Below are positions 16,879-17,211 of a DNA stretch of 17,211 nucleotides, in pieces (the stretch's first letter is position 1; every line of letters begins with the position of its first letter). Under the pieces are notes generated by a model. It was given only the letters and a program-made list of their open reading frames with translations. It searched no databases and was not told where the DNA came from. Position numbers and translations under genes: made by a program. The stretch is from CAYMAZ01 sp964428185 (GTDB taxonomy: Bacteria > Bacteroidota > Bacteroidia > Bacteroidales > DTU049). The stretch covers positions 1 through 17,211 of the forward strand of contig CAYRXH010000052.1 of the NCBI GenBank assembly GCA_964428185.1, in the 5' to 3' direction.

Positions 16879-17211
16879 TTATTTTTCTCGAAGAATCGTC
16901 AATGAACCGTGGTATTCCTGATCCAGATACCTGAAGATGTAATAATACGTTCCATCAGACAGATCACCACCGTCCCAATCATTTTTATAATCCTTGGCTT
17001 CATAGACCATCTTTCCCCAGCGATTGAAAACAGTCAGGTAGTTGCTTGGATATTTGTCAGCATTTGCAATAACAAACAGATCGTTGAATCCGTCGTTGTT
17101 GCCGGGCGTAATGACATTGGGAAAAAATAAAATATCATCAATGATTTGTATTACATGAGTTAAGGTGTCAGAGCATCCGTCAGTATTTGTAACAATCAGT
17201 GTAACAGTATA
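16879..17211 (-). CDS. C-terminal end of a T9SS type B cargo protein (partial)
   Basis: Only the last 110 codons are in the window; the gene continues beyond 17211. The visible part begins inside an Ig/PKD-like beta domain (TVTLIVTNTDGCSDTLTHVI, a common pattern just before this domain) and ends with a gliding motility-associated C-terminal domain: PNVITPGNNDGFNDLFVI, then LTVFNRWGKMVYEAKDY, DWDGG, GTYYYIFRY and the final GSLTILREK. The usual PNGDG of the domain reads PGNNDG here. The protein is expected to be carried to the surface by the type IX secretion system. It resembles the sorting domain of the protein at 7426-8703, so two cargo proteins flank the gene block. The full length and passenger function cannot be seen. 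Confidence 0.92.
   Translation of the reverse strand, partial: YTVTLIVTNTDGCSDTLTHVIQIIDDILFFPNVITPGNNDGFNDLFVIANADKYPSNYLTVFNRWGKMVYEAKDYKNDWDGGDLSDGTYYYIFRYLDQEYHGSLTILREK

Overview
The window looks like a chromosomal piece of a Bacteroidota member, probably an uncultured one assembled from short reads. Three signs support this. Two proteins end in the C-terminal sorting domain used by the type IX secretion system (T9SS, type B 'gliding motility-associated' domain). A recognisable Bacteroidota-type promoter (TTG / TAnnTTTG) lies before one gene. Shine-Dalgarno sequences are mostly weak or absent. Base composition is moderately AT-rich throughout, with no clear compositional island, tRNA, rRNA, CRISPR array or insertion sequence. 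A run of exactly 100 N (9090-9189) marks an assembly gap inside a collagen-like repeat.

Plus strand, 17-7348: a tightly packed four-gene cluster, prkA (AAA+ PrkA family), yeaH (DUF444 / von Willebrand A-like), spoVR/ycgB, and a second, divergent PrkA-family AAA+ gene. The first three match the stress/stationary-phase trio yeaG-yeaH and ycgB known from proteobacteria and sporulating Firmicutes. The second PrkA-like ATPase is the unusual part and the best candidate here for an under-described system: a two-ATPase, one-VWA, one-SpoVR module. A dyad-symmetric element lies in the only sizeable gap of the cluster (2081-2127).

Plus strand, 7426-9881: three exported proteins. They are a T9SS type B cargo protein, a collagen-like (Gly-X-Y) surface protein interrupted by the assembly gap, and an 82-residue exported protein of unknown function. 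This block converges with the minus-strand block at 9882-9887 with only 6 bp between stop codons.

Minus strand, read from right to left: the end of another T9SS type B cargo gene (runs off the window at 17211), a strong intrinsic terminator, then mpg (3-methyladenine DNA glycosylase) overlapping rlmI (23S rRNA m5C methyltransferase) by ATGA. A Bacteroidota-type promoter at the end of rlmI follows, leading to a 989-residue GH3 (NagZ-like) / serine beta-lactamase-like fusion, and 4 bp later a TMTC-like membrane glycosyltransferase with a TPR tail. The last two may form a cell-envelope pair: muropeptide or glycan processing, and protein or lipid glycosylation.

Genes are densely packed and no gene-free stretch exceeds 100 bp. 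All identifications rest on reading motifs by eye and on knowledge of the families; no database search was run.
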